64,000 nt of DNA from Actinomyces radicidentis (GTDB taxonomy: Bacteria; Actinomycetota; Actinomycetes; Actinomycetales; Actinomycetaceae): NCBI RefSeq assembly GCF_001553565.1, contig NZ_CP014228.1:806001-870000 (forward strand). Direction: 5' to 3'. The translations under genes were made by a program, and so were the position numbers. The notes beneath the pieces were generated by a model. It did not search any database and was not told where the DNA came from. It saw nothing but the letters and a program-made list of their open reading frames with translations. Each line of letters starts with the position of its first letter. The first letter of the stretch is position 1. Shown in pieces: positions 16,490 through 25,752 of this stretch.

Positions 16490-16490
16490 G
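16471..16490. repeat. Hairpin at the 3' end of the tnpB remnant
   Basis: CCTAGATC-GTAA-GGTCTAGG forms a stem with 7 of 8 pairs over the tnpB stop codon. IS200/IS605 right ends are subterminal hairpins, which fits. Confidence 0.45.
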
Positions 16491-16672
16491 TCCACATTGC
16501 ATACGCGGTGACTGTCGCCTCCGTGTATGCCAGGTGGGACGGATTGGTCCTGGTTTTCGTGATCGCGACAGCAGCCGGGCGGCCATTCGTGTAGCAGCCC
16601 GTCGAGGGTCAGGGGATAGGGGTCCGGTCGGGTAGGGTGTTTTTCCCATCCCCTTGAAGCATGGAGTGAAGC

Positions 16673-17866
16673 ATGACCGAGCGCAATCGCGCCGTGGTCT
16701 TCCACGGCACCGGCACCGTGAAGGTCGATACCCTCGACTTCCCGAAGCTGGAGATGCCCGACGGCCGCAAGGCCCCGCACGGCGTCATCCTCAAGATCGT
16801 CGCGACGAACATCTGCGGCAGCGACCTGCACATCTACCGTGGCTCCTTTCCCGTCCCAGACGGCATGGTCATGGGGCACGAGATGACCGGCCAGGTCGTC
16901 GAGGTCGGCAGCGACGTCGAGTTCCTCAAGGAGGGCGACATCGTCTCGGTGCCGTTCAACGTGGCGTGCGGCCGGTGCCGCAACTGCCGCGCCGGGCGCA
17001 CCGAGGTGTGCGAGACGGCCAACCCCGAGAAGGCCTGCGCCGCGTACGGCTTCAACCTCGGCAACTTCCAGGGCGGGCAGGCCGACTACCTGTTCGTGCC
17101 GTACGCCGACTTCCAGCTGCTGCGCTTCCCCGACCGCGACCAGGCGATGGACAAGATCCTCGAGCTGGCCGTGCTGTCCGACATCCTGCCGACCGCCTTC
17201 CACGGCTTGATCGAGGCCGGCGTCGGCCCCGGCTCGACCGTCTACCTGGCGGGTGCCGGCCCCGTGGGCCGCTGCGGTGCGGCAGCCGCCCGCCTCCTGG
17301 GTGCCTCGTGCATCATCGTCGGCGACCACGACACCAAGCGCCTCGAGCTGGTCCGCAAGGCCGGCTGCGAGACGATCGACCTCAACCAGGACGTCCCGCT
17401 GACCGACCAGATCGAGCAGATCCTCGGTGAGCCGATGGTCGACGCCGCCGTGGACTACGTCGGCTCCGAGGCCCACGGACTGGGCAAGGACGCGAAGATG
17501 ATGGACCCGGCCGCCGCCATCAACCAGGTCCTCGACGTCACGCGCGCCGGTGGCGCCACCGGCATCATCGGCGTCTACGGCCCCGATCCGATCGCGAAGT
17601 CCAAGAAGGCCCAGGAGGGCACCTTCGACCTCGACTTCGGTCAGGCGTGGATCAAGTCCCCGCACGTCACCGGTGGCCAGGCGCCGATCATGCGCTACAA
17701 CCGCCAGCTGATGATGGCGATCCTGTGGGACCGCATGCCCTACCTGCGCGAGATGCTGAACCCGACGGTCATCAGCCTCGACGAGGCCCCCCAGGCCTAC
17801 GCCGACTTCGACAAGGGCTCGGACCTGAAGTACATCATCGACCCGCACGGCATGATCGCGAAGTGA
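16673..17866 (+). CDS. fdhA: Formaldehyde dehydrogenase, glutathione-independent (zinc-dependent)
   Basis: A 397-aa medium-chain dehydrogenase matching the FdhA (Pseudomonas putida-type) family in length and sequence. The GroES-like domain has catalytic zinc ligands C48 (NICGSDLH), H69-E70 (MGHEMTG) and the structural zinc cluster CGRCRNCRAGRTEVC. The Rossmann domain has YLAGAGPVGRCGAAAARLLG with VGDHD as the NAD-binding acidic end. Family enzymes oxidise formaldehyde to formate with tightly bound NAD, some acting as dismutases. The ATG at 16673 follows TGAAGC at weak match. It is the only intact gene in the surrounding IS-rich segment and ends at a strong hairpin. Confidence 0.93.
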   Translation: MTERNRAVVFHGTGTVKVDTLDFPKLEMPDGRKAPHGVILKIVATNICGSDLHIYRGSFPVPDGMVMGHEMTGQVVEVGSDVEFLKEGDIVSVPFNVACGRCRNCRAGRTEVCETANPEKACAAYGFNLGNFQGGQADYLFVPYADFQLLRFPDRDQAMDKILELAVLSDILPTAFHGLIEAGVGPGSTVYLAGAGPVGRCGAAAARLLGASCIIVGDHDTKRLELVRKAGCETIDLNQDVPLTDQIEQILGEPMVDAAVDYVGSEAHGLGKDAKMMDPAAAINQVLDVTRAGGATGIIGVYGPDPIAKSKKAQEGTFDLDFGQAWIKSPHVTGGQAPIMRYNRQLMMAILWDRMPYLREMLNPTVISLDEAPQAYADFDKGSDLKYIIDPHGMIAK

Positions 17867-17952
17867 CGCGAACGGGCCGGGGCCCGTCGGCAGCACGCCG
17901 GCGGCCCGGCCCGGGCACGACACCATGTTCGCGCGTGTCGGTCCCGTCCTGT

Positions 17953-18000
17953 CGAGGCCCGTGGCGTGGCGGCTCCCGAGCCGCTGCGCCACGGGCCTCG
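17953..18000. terminator. Long hairpin after fdhA
   Basis: CGAGGCCCGTGGCG-TG-GCGGCTC (17953-17975) pairs with 17978-18000 over 21 of 23 positions with only 2 nt between. It lies 87 bp beyond the fdhA stop. Confidence 0.65.
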
Positions 18001-18071
18001 ACGCATCCCCGACGCGGCCACCCACCACCTCGGCCCCTGACAGGAATTCCGCGAGTGGGAGTGAGTTTTTC

Positions 18072-18295
18072 TCACCAGCGACCTCGGGTCATGGTGGCGA
18101 TGACGAGTGTGGCGGCGACGATGTCGCCGATTCGGTGAGGGCTGAGAGTGACGTGGCGGAGGGCTCGGTAGCTCTTGAGGATGGCGTTGGGGCGTTCGGC
18201 GGGCGCGCGTAGCGCGCGCTGGAGCCGGTTGTAGCAGTGGTTCCCGTGGTCGAGGTTGGTGCCCTTGAATGGGGTGTGGATGCCAATGCCGGCAC
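18072..18295 (-). pseudogene. IS5-type DDE transposase, C-terminal fragment
   Basis: On the minus strand: GIHTPFKGTNLDHGNHCYNR, then LQRALRAPAERPNAILKSYR and a hydrophobic end GDIVAATLVIATMTRGRW. The RAPAER-NAILK motif is the E-helix region of IS5-related transposases. Everything upstream is cut off by the IS3 left end at 18296. Confidence 0.65.
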
Positions 18296-19628
18296 TGGAT
18301 CGTCCCGGGTGTGGTGGAGGGTCTGAATCCACGGAAGGATGATGACCATGCCAGCACCCAGGACGTATCCCGAGGAGCTCAAGGAGCGAGCGATCCGCCT
18401 GTGCCTGGACGCGCTGAAGGACCCCGAGCGGGCCAAGGGCTGCCTCGACGCATCGGTGAGGAGCTCGACATCAACGGCGAGACGCTTCGTGGATGGCTCT
18501 GTCAGGCCCAGGTCGACTCGGGAGCGCGAGCCGGGACCACCACGAGCGACGCGGAGCGGATCCGCCAGCTCGAGGCCGAGAACCGAGAGCTTCGCAGAGC
18601 CAACGCCATTCTGAAGAGCGCCTCAGCTTTTTTCGCGGCGGAGCCAGGCCGCCCCACTCGCTGACCTACCAGTTCATCGACTCTCACAAGGAGCAGTTCG
18701 GGGCCCGTGCCGATCTGCAGGGTCCTGACCAGCTCAGGCCTGCACGTCGCCAAGGTGCGGCTACTACGCCGCCCGCAACCGCTCGCCCTCGCGCAGGGCG
18801 GTGTCAGGCGCGGTGGTTGATGAGCGCCTGCGAGCGTTGCGTGAGCAGTCCTTCAACGCCGCCCTGGGGTCGCGTAAGACCTGGCGTCTGATCAACGCCG
18901 CCGAGCCGGCCCTCCGGGTGGCTCGCTGCACCGTCGAGCGGCGCATGCGGGCCCTGGGGATGGTCGGTATCGGGCCGGGACGCTCGATGCGCACCGCACG
19001 GCCCGCGGCCTGCTCACGCTAGCCCGAGGACCTGGTCCGCCGCGACTTCACCGCCGAGCATCCCAATCGGCGGTGGGTCGTGGACGTACGCCTACATCCG
19101 CACCTGGTCCGGGTTCTGCTACACGGCCTTCGTGATGGATCTCTACTCGCGCCGGATCGTGGGGTGGTCGACCCCCAGCCGGACGGGGCACCGACTTTGT
19201 CCTCTTGGCTCTCGAGCAGGCCGTGTGGCAGCGCAAGGACTGTGACGGGCGCAGCCTGGCCGGGCTCGCGCACCACTCCGACCACGGCTCAAAGTCACCT
19301 GTCCATCAGGTACGCCGATCGTCTCCTGAGTGAGGGTATCGAGGCGTCCACCGGCGCCGTCGGGTCCTCCTACGGCAACGCGGCCGCCGAGGCCCTGAAC
19401 AAGTCCTACGAGTGCGAGCTCATCTGGACCCGCTCATGGAAGGCCCGAGACGACCTCAAGGCCGCCACCGCCTCTTGGGTCGACTGGTACAACCACACCC
19501 GGCCTCACCGCACCAACCCCGACGAACTACCACCAGTCGCCGTCGAGGCCCGCTACTACGATCACACCACCACGTCGGCTACCGTCGCCGCGTGACTACG
19601 CACCCTCCACAAAACCCGGGACGATCCA
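18296..19628 (+). mobile_element. IS3-family element with both terminal repeats, transposase decayed
   Basis: Terminal inverted repeats of 26 bp (18296-18321 and 19603-19628) match at 24 of 26: TGGATCGTCCCGGGT, then GTGG or TTTG, then TGGAGGG. Total 1333 bp, normal for IS3. No obvious target duplication flanks it. It interrupts an IS5-type transposase on the left and the 5' part of another gene on the right. Confidence 0.85.
18339..19595 (+). pseudogene. IS3 transposase OrfA/OrfB, multiply frameshifted
   Basis: OrfA begins at ATG 18339 or 18348 (YPEELKERAIRLCLDALKDP), changes frame near 18440 into IGEELDINGETLRGWLCQAQ and the leucine-zipper region ending AFFAAEPGRPTR at 18664. The sequence CTTTTTTC just before the OrfA end fits an IS3 slippery site. 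OrfB (YQFIDSHKEQFGAR ... CTVERRMRALGM ... EDLVRRDFTAEHPNRRWVVD ... AAAEALNKSYECELI ... WVDWYNHTRPHRTN) is spread across at least three frames. Not functional without repair. Confidence 0.82.
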
Positions 19629-19629
19629 G

Positions 19630-19929
19630 GTGGATCGCATGCTGCGCGTCATGGCGCGCGCCGCGCCGGACGAGGCCCTCCCCGCCGTCCACGGCTCGAA
19701 CGCCACGTGGCTCACCGACGACGAGGCGCGCCATCTCATCGAGGCCTTCCACCGGCTCCAGGAGCTCGTTCCCGACTTCGCCGAGCGGCGCTCCGACCCG
19801 TCGACGCGCCCGGAGGTCTCCCACCTGTACGAGTTCGTCGGCTGGCTCCTCCCGGTGGAGGACGAGTTGTGGACCAGGCACTGCTGCGGATCCCCGCCTA
19901 CTCCCGGTGGCTCGCAGGACGCTGCCTGA
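19630..19929 (+). pseudogene. C-terminal fragment of an unidentified gene, cut by IS3
   Basis: The frame opens right at the IS3 right end and reads MLRVMARAAPDEALPAVHGS, TWLTDDEARHLIEAFHRLQE, VSHLYEFVGWLLPVEDELW. It resembles the helical effector/dimerisation part of small regulators encoded next to MFS genes, but I do not recognise it firmly. It overlaps the following transporter start by about 60 bp in another frame, a normal operon arrangement. Its 5' end has been lost. Confidence 0.45.
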
Positions 19930-21049
19930 ACTGGTTCGGCGACACGGTCATGGTGCTCGTCCTGAGCATGTGGACCAAGCGGCTGACTGGCTCGAGCTCG
20001 CAGGCGGGGCTCACGATGGCGCTTCCCATGGCGCCCACGCTCGTGGCTCCGGCCTCGGGCCTCCTCGTCGATCGCTTCCCGCGGCACACCGCCATCGTCA
20101 TCGGGAACACGGTCTCCGCGATCGCGCTGCTGCCGTTGGTTCGCGTGCGCACCCCGGGGGACGTGTGGATCATCTGGGGCGTCGCCGTCCTTTACGGCAC
20201 CTCCGGGGCCATCCTCCCCTCGGCGTCCTCGGCCCTGCAGCGCAGCATCGTCCCCGACGACCTCCTGGCCGACGCGCAGGGCGTCCAGCAGAGCGTCGCG
20301 ACGGTCCTCCAGCTCATCGCACCGATCGCCGGGGCCGCGCTGTACACCGCGTGGGGCGGAGCGGGCCCCAATATCCTCGCCGCAGCGTCGTTCATCGCCG
20401 GGGCCATGGTGTTCACGCGGTTCCGGGAGCCGCCTGCGCAGGCGCGACGCGGCGAGGACACGAACCTCTAGTCGGAGATGTCCGCCGGGACCCGCCACGT
20501 CCTGCGCACGAAACCACTGCTCGACGCCGTCGTCGCGCTATGGATCGTGGAAGCTGTCGCAGGGCTGCTCGATGGGGCCATGTACTCGGTCACCGACACC
20601 TTCCACCGCCCGGCGACCTGGGCGACCTCCGTCGCGGCGGCGCAGAGCGTCGGGATGATCGTCGGCGCGCTCGGATCGGCGAGCCTGGCCCGGCTGGCGG
20701 GCGAGCGCCGTGCCATGACGGTGGGTCTGGCGTCCTCCGCGCTCGGCGCATGCGCCGCCGCCCCCACGATCTGGGTGTTCCTCGTGATCGTCACGGTGCT
20801 CAGCACGATGCTCCCGGTGGTGCTCGTCGCATCCGGGACCCTGCAGCAGCGCCTCACTCCAGCCGCCCTCATGGGCCGGGTGTTGACCGCCGTCACCCCC
20901 TGTTCACGATCGCATCGGTCGCCTCGATGGCGGCGGGGGCGCTGCTCGTCCAGTACTGGAGCTTCCGTGAGATGTACCCCGTAGTCGGCGCCGGCTGCCT
21001 GATCGCTGCCGGCTACCTGCTCGTGACGGGTCCCCGCACGCACTCGTAG
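19869..21049 (+). pseudogene. MFS transporter, broken by an amber codon and a frameshift
   Basis: From GTG 19869 the frame reads RIPAYSRWLAGRCLNWFGDT and continues through six TM segments typical of MFS drug exporters to EDTNL, then TAG at 20469-20471 (codon 201). Reading through in the same frame restores LRTKPLLDAVVALWIVEAVA and the second half. A second break, a one-base frame change in a C-run near 20900 (GRVLTAVTP), shifts the last TM segments (LFTIASVASMAAGALLVQYW) to another frame ending at 21049. Two independent lesions make this a true pseudogene. The 3' end overlaps the convergent GNAT gene by 37 bp. Confidence 0.82.
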
Positions 21050-21525
21050 ACGACGTCGTCGTGATCGCCCCACGCGGACCTCACGGTCTCGACGGGGACG
21101 AAGCCCGAGGCCCCGAGGACCCGTCGGCTGGCGACGTTCTCCACGTGGACGCGCGTCGAGACCGCGTCGAGCCCCAGGCCGGTGAACGCCAACGCGACCA
21201 CTGCGCGCAGGGCCCGCCGGGCAACGTGCTCGCCGCGGCGCTCCGGGTGGACGAAGTACGAGACGTTCCAGGCGCCGTCGTCGAGCTTGAGATCGATGCC
21301 GCCGACCAGGGCCTCCCCATCGCGGATCGCCCAGGTGAAGGAGTCCTCCTCCTGCTCGTCGACCAGGCTGCCGCGGCAGTCGCGGCAGCGCTCGACGGTA
21401 GGGCGCCCGGGCCAGCCGAACCAGCGGGCGCACACCTCGTCCTGGACGTCGGCCCACGCCGCGGCGTCATCGACCACGGGAGGTGAGAGGACGAGGCCCT
21501 CGGCTCGGAGCACGGGCTGTTCCAC
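21013..21525 (-). CDS. GNAT N-acetyltransferase (RimJ/RimL-like)
   Basis: About 170 aa. The fold markers are in order: LVLSPPVVDDAAAWADVQ (strand 1/helix 1), FTWAIRDGEALVGGIDLKL, VSYFVHPERRGEHVARRALR (acetyl-CoA loop, R-RGEHVA being a variant of the Q/RxxGxA/G motif) and DAVSTRVHVENVASRRVLGA, the RimJ-type N-x-x-S-x-x-V motif. It probably acetylates an alpha-amino group of a protein or small amine. The GTG at 21525 gives the conserved start; an ATG 16 codons upstream is possible, and neither has a good ribosome site. Confidence 0.85.
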   Translation of the reverse strand: MEQPVLRAEGLVLSPPVVDDAAAWADVQDEVCARWFGWPGRPTVERCRDCRGSLVDEQEEDSFTWAIRDGEALVGGIDLKLDDGAWNVSYFVHPERRGEHVARRALRAVVALAFTGLGLDAVSTRVHVENVASRRVLGASGFVPVETVRSAWGDHDDVVYECVRGPVTSR

Positions 21526-21637
21526 GCGCGCGAGTCTAGGGGCAGCGCGAGCGCTCCGCGGGTCGCCGCCCATCTCGCCGGCCTCCCGTCGAGCCCCCTA
21601 CGCAGCAAATCCGGCCCATCCGTGCGACGGTGGTGCC

Positions 21638-22306
21638 ATGACACGCGACACGGTCCTGCTCGACGTCGACGGCACTCTCATCGACTCCACCTACCACTGC
21701 GCCATCGCCTGGGCGAAGGCCTTCGAGACGTGCGGCATGCAGCCGCCGTTGTGGCGCATCCACCGAGCCATCGGCATGGGCGGCGACCAACTCGTCGAGC
21801 ACGTGACCGACGAGCGCGTGGAGGACGAGCACGGGGACGCGCTGCGCGAGGCCTGGGAGGACGCCTACCGCCCGATGCTGGAGGAGGTCCGGGCGTTCGA
21901 CGGGGTCCGTGAGCTCGTCGACCTGCTTCACGAACGGGGGATGAGGGTGGCCCTGGCCACCAGCTCGAACAGCGAGTTCGCCGACCGTGCGCTCGAGACG
22001 ATCGGGATGCGGGCCGACGACTTCGACTCCCTGACGACGTCCTCCGACGCCGACGCCTCCAAGCCCGAGCCCGACATCCTCGCCTCCGCCCTCGAGAAGG
22101 CCGGGGGTACCGGTGCTCTGCTCGTTGGCGACAGCACGTGGGACATCGAGGCGGCGAGGCGCCTCGGCGCTCCCTGTGTCGCGGTGCGCACCGGCGGCTT
22201 CGGCGTCGACGAGCTGACGGAAGCGGGAGCCGTCCTCGTCGTCGACGCGGTCGGAGACCTGCTCGACGCCGACTGGGACGAGCTCCTGCACACCGACCCG
22301 CACTGA
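21638..22306 (+). CDS. HAD-family phosphatase
   Basis: A 222-aa HAD hydrolase of the beta-phosphoglucomutase/phosphoglycolate phosphatase subclass. Motif I is LLDVDGTLIDST (nucleophile and acid Asp), motif II is LATSSNSEF, motif III is SKPEPDI with the conserved Lys, and motif IV is LVGDSTWDIEAA. The helical C1 cap lies about residues 18-90. Substrate cannot be read from the sequence. It is a single gene, convergent with the aldehyde dehydrogenase pseudogene and ending before a strong terminator. Confidence 0.92.
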   Translation: MTRDTVLLDVDGTLIDSTYHCAIAWAKAFETCGMQPPLWRIHRAIGMGGDQLVEHVTDERVEDEHGDALREAWEDAYRPMLEEVRAFDGVRELVDLLHERGMRVALATSSNSEFADRALETIGMRADDFDSLTTSSDADASKPEPDILASALEKAGGTGALLVGDSTWDIEAARRLGAPCVAVRTGGFGVDELTEAGAVLVVDAVGDLLDADWDELLHTDPH

Positions 22307-22341
22307 TCCTTGGCGGTACCCCAGACCCCGTGGTCAACGCG

Positions 22342-22385
22342 ACGACGGCGGTGCGCCCCGATCGCTCGGGACGCACCGCCGTCGT
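22342..22385. terminator. Bidirectional terminator hairpin
   Basis: ACGACGGCGGTGCG (22342-22355) pairs perfectly with CGCACCGCCGTCGT (22372-22385), between the convergent HAD and aldehyde dehydrogenase genes. Confidence 0.8.
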
Positions 22386-22405
22386 GGGACCTGCGTACGC
22401 GCGGC

Positions 22406-23836
22406 TCAGGCCTCGATGTAGACGACCTGCGTGCGGGTGTACTCGTACAGGCCGTGCTTGCCGTCGGCGCCGCCGATGCCGGAGCGGCGGGTGCCGGCGT
22501 GGAAGCCCTGCATGGCCTCGAAGTTCTCGCGGTTGACGTAGGTCTAGCCGAAGTCGATCTCCCGCACGCCCTTCATCGTGGCCGCGAGCGAGCTCGTGTA
22601 GAGCGAGGACGTGAGGCCGAACTCGGAGTCGTTGGCCTTGGCGATGGCCTCGTCGAAGTCGTCGACGACGACGATCGGCAGGACCGGGTCGAAGACCTCC
22701 TCCTGGATGATCTCGGAGTCCTGCGTCATGCAGGTGAGGACGGTGCGCTCGTAGAGGGCGCCCTTGTCGCGGTCGGCGCGCTTGCCGCCCGTGACGACGG
22801 TGGCGCCCGCGGCCTTGGCGCGCTCGACCATGTCGTCGATGCGCTCGACGGCGTCCAGGTTGATGAGGGCGCCCATGTCGAGGTTCTTGTCGACCTGCGG
22901 GTCGCCGTACCGGGTGGCCGCCATCGCCTTGGACATCTTGTCGATAAACTCGTCGGCGACGCCGCGGGTGACGTAGACGCGCTCGGCGTTGTTGCAGACC
23001 TGGCCCGAGTTGATGACGCGCGAGCCGTGGATCGCCTTGACGGCGAGGTCGATGTCGGCGTCGTCGAGGACGATGGCCGGGGCCTTGCCGCCCAGCTCGA
23101 GGGACACCTTCGTGACGTTGCGGGTGGCGGCGGACATGATCTTCTCGCCGACCGGGACCGAGCCGGTGAAGGAGACGAGGTCGGCCTTCGGGTGACCGGC
23201 GAGGTGACCGCCGACGGAGCCGGAGGCTGACAGCATGTTGAACAAGCCCTTGGGCAGGCCGAGGTCCGCCGCCATCCGCGCGAGCTGCATCGCGTTGATC
23301 GGGGTGTCGCTGGCCGGCTTGATGACCGCCGTGTTGCCGGTGACGAGCGCCGGGGCGAGCTTGCGGGCGATGAGGAAGAACGGGAAGTTCCAGGGCAGGA
23401 TGCCGACGGCGACGCCCAGCGGCTTGCGCAGGAGCAGGATCCGCTCGTTGGGGCGGTCGGACTCGATGACCTCGCCCTCGATGCGCAGGGCCCAGCCGGC
23501 GGTGTACTCGAGGTAGTCGGCGGTGAAGTCGACCTCGACGGCGGCGAGCTCGGGCGTCTTGGACTGCTCGGCGATGAGGGTGTCGATGAACATCTGCCGG
23601 TTGGCGCGCACGCCGCCGGCCATGCGCCCCACGTAGCCGGCGCGCTCGGAGGCCGGGGTCAGCGCCCACTCCCTGCGGGCCTCCCACGCGGCCCGCATCG
23701 CGTCGTCGGCGTCCTGCTAGGTGGCGCCCGGGACGGTGGCGATCTGCTCGCCGGTCGCCGGGTTGTAGACCGGCAGTCCCTCGCTGCTGCCGCGGAACTC
23801 GGCCGCGACGTCGTTCTTGTAGTCGAGATCGGCCAT
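22406..23836 (-). pseudogene. NAD-dependent aldehyde dehydrogenase (AldA-like) with two in-frame amber codons
   Basis: A full-length 476-codon aldehyde dehydrogenase frame with no frameshift. It is interrupted only by TAG at codon 40 (23719-23717, after IATVPGAT and before QDADDAM) and TAG at codon 431 (22546-22544, between REIDFG and TYVNRENFEAMQ). The rest is intact: PWNFPFFLIARKLAPAL, TGSVPVGEKI, ELGGKAP with the general-base Glu, SGQVCNNAERVYV with the nucleophilic Cys, and EEVFDPVLPIV. Closest in character to lactaldehyde/glycolaldehyde dehydrogenases. Both stops would need only one base change to a Trp or Glu/Gln codon. The ATG at 23836 follows AAGGGAGAGCAGC. Treated as a recent pseudogene; sequencing error or suppression is possible. 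Confidence 0.85.
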
Positions 23837-24040
23837 GCTGCTCTCCCTTGAGGTCTGTTGACTCCACCGCGCTCCGCGACGACGCGGAGCCCGGCGCACC
23901 TCGAGCGACCCCGTCCGATTCCTTTGCGGCTCCAGGCTGAGTCGTTTCAAGCACCGGGACAAGTTCCCTGCACCACACGCGGTCGCGCCAGAGGCGGCCG
24001 CGCTCCGTTCAGAGCCTGTCGAGCCGACTACCGTCAGCGC

Positions 24041-24988
24041 ATGGACCTCACCCTGCGCCCGCCGACGCCCGACGACGAGGCCGCCTGCCGCCGCCTGCAC
24101 GAGCAGCTCACCGCCGAGGGCTTCTCCTTCCTCCTCGCGGACGGCACCTGGGACGAGATCCTCGAGACCGTCCGCAAGGAGCACGAAGGCGTGAGGCTGC
24201 GCCCGCGTCACGTGCGCTCGGACTTCCTCCTCGCCGAGGTCGACGGGGAGGTCGTCGGACGGGTCTCCATCCGCTACGGGCTCACCGACTGGCTGCGCCG
24301 CTTCGGCGGCAACGTCGGCTACACGGTCGGGCCGGAGTTCCGGCGCCGCGGCTACGCCCACGAGATGCTGCGTCAGTCCGTCGAGCTCCTCGCGGCCGAC
24401 GGCGCCGACCGCGTGCTGGTCACCTGCGACGACTCCAACGCCGCCTCGGCCGCGACCATCGAGTCCTGCGGCGGGGTGCTCGAGAACGTCGTCGACCACG
24501 AGGACGGGCCGCGCCGCCGGTACTGGATCGCCCCGGACGTCTGCGCGGGCATCGAGGGCTGGCGGAGGCGTGGCATCCGCTTCCTCACGGAGCCGGGCGC
24601 CGTGGAGGCCTCGCAGGTCGAGGGTCTGTTCCTCGGGTGGCCGACGCCGCCCTCGGCGGAGCAGCTCATCGCCGTCATGGACGGCTCCTACCGGCGCGTC
24701 TGGGCGCTGGAGGGGGACCGCGTCGTCGGCTACGTCAACGCGATCAGCGACGGCGTCCTCAACGCCTTCATCCCCTGGCTCGAGGTCCGCCCCGACCACC
24801 AGGGAGCGGGACTCGGCACCGAGCTGCTGCGCCGGATGGTCACCCAGCTCGACGGCATGTACGCCATCGACCTGTGCTGCGACCCCGAGCTCGTGCCCTA
24901 CTACGAGCAGCGCGGATTCTGGCCGCTCGCCGGCGCCGGGATGCGCAACCCGGCCGTCCTGCAGGGCGCGCGACCAGCCGAGGCCTGA
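24041..24988 (+). CDS. Tandem GNAT-domain acetyltransferase
   Basis: A 315-aa protein with two GNAT folds. The first (about 1-165) has FLLAEVDGEVVGRVSIRYGL, VGYTVGPEFRRRGYAHEMLR (acetyl-CoA P-loop) and TCDDSNAASAATIESCGGVL. The second (about 185-310) has VWALEGDRVVGYVNAISDG, LEVRPDHQGAGLGTELLRRM (Q-x-x-G-x-G) and PYYEQRGFWPL. Both domains keep the acetyl-CoA motif, so both may be active. Substrate unknown. The stop lies 3 nt before the 122-bp palindromic element at 24992. Confidence 0.9.
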   Translation: MDLTLRPPTPDDEAACRRLHEQLTAEGFSFLLADGTWDEILETVRKEHEGVRLRPRHVRSDFLLAEVDGEVVGRVSIRYGLTDWLRRFGGNVGYTVGPEFRRRGYAHEMLRQSVELLAADGADRVLVTCDDSNAASAATIESCGGVLENVVDHEDGPRRRYWIAPDVCAGIEGWRRRGIRFLTEPGAVEASQVEGLFLGWPTPPSAEQLIAVMDGSYRRVWALEGDRVVGYVNAISDGVLNAFIPWLEVRPDHQGAGLGTELLRRMVTQLDGMYAIDLCCDPELVPYYEQRGFWPLAGAGMRNPAVLQGARPAEA

Positions 24989-24991
24989 CGG

Positions 24992-25113
24992 CTGTCCACG
25001 AGGACGCCTCAGGAGGCACGGCGCGCGGGACCCGAGACGCACCCAGGCCCCTGACCTGCGGGAACGCGACGACGACTATCGGGACGACGGCTCTGAGGCG
25101 CCCTCGTGGACAG
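24992..25113 (+). repeat. 122-bp palindromic element, copy 1
   Basis: Arms of 21 nt, 24992-25012 (CTGTCCACGAGGACGCCTCA + G) and 25093-25113, complementary at 20 of 21 positions. The 10-mer CTGACCTGCG begins at offset 59 (25051). Two other copies (38366, 50493) have exactly the same length, arms and offset. It lies between the convergent tandem-GNAT gene and the gene ending at 25076, and supplies the last codons of the latter. Confidence 0.85.
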
Positions 25114-25657
25114 CTCGCCCTAGCCCCGGGCGCTGGAGACGCACTCCCCAGGCGCGCAGGCGCCACACGCCCGGCTCCAGGCACGGGATGACGGCCCGTC
25201 CGGCGTCGTCCTCATAGCCCCACAGGAGGCGCAGCGCGCTCACGCGGCCGCCTGCGCGCAGCAGCGCGTCCACGTCGGCGACCGCGGCGCTGCGCTCGGC
25301 GACGCGGACGACGTCGATGCCCGTCACCTCCGCGCTGAGACCGTCCGGACCGTTGGGCAGGCGCACCTCGACCGCGGCGCCCGACCGGCTCATGAGCGCG
25401 TGGACGCTCCCCCGTCGTCGGTGGACGAGCGCGTCCGCGAGCGCCTCGGTCGCCCCAGCGGCGCCGTGGTGGTGCAGGCCGGGGTCGCCGAGCGTGAGCC
25501 GGGCCGGCCTGTAGGTGGCGAGGAAGGCCGGGACGCGGCAGGCGCTCAGCTCGGCGTCGGACATGAGGAGCAGGCCGTCGCCCGGGTCCGCGGTGGCCCG
25601 GACAGATGCGGGTCGGAGCTCGGTACGGGCCGCCGTCGGCCAGGAGCTGGTACTCAT
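25076..25657 (-). CDS. Hypothetical protein whose C-terminus is encoded by a repeat
   Basis: A 193-aa soluble protein I do not recognise. It contains LLLMSDAELSACRVPAFLAT, a His-rich loop LHHHGAAGATEALADALVHR and a C-terminal beta-rich part with RLLWGYEDDAGRAVIPCLEP. The last 12 or so codons (AVHEGASEPSSR) come from the right arm of the 122-bp palindrome, so its original stop may have been replaced when that element arrived. It is divergent from the split phosphatase gene, sharing a 95-bp promoter gap. Confidence 0.6.
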   Translation of the reverse strand: MSTSSWPTAARTELRPASVRATADPGDGLLLMSDAELSACRVPAFLATYRPARLTLGDPGLHHHGAAGATEALADALVHRRRGSVHALMSRSGAAVEVRLPNGPDGLSAEVTGIDVVRVAERSAAVADVDALLRAGGRVSALRLLWGYEDDAGRAVIPCLEPGVWRLRAWGVRLQRPGLGRAVHEGASEPSSR

Positions 25658-25752
25658 GGCCGGAAAGGTAGGGAGAGCTCCTGGGCCCCCGCTGCGAACC
25701 CACCCAGGCGGCGCTGGTGACGGCGGTCGACGCCCCGGATAGCCTCGGGATC

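Noticed and set aside
18288-19636. Target-site duplication around the complete IS3 element
   Set aside because: Bases next to the terminal repeats (CAC on the left, GGT on the right) do not match, so none is claimed.
22406-23836. Amber recoding (pyrrolysine or suppressor use) as explanation of the in-frame TAG codons
   Set aside because: TAG ends other intact genes here, the MFS gene with a TAG also has a frameshift, and neither position is a known recoded site. Kept only as a check in the findings.
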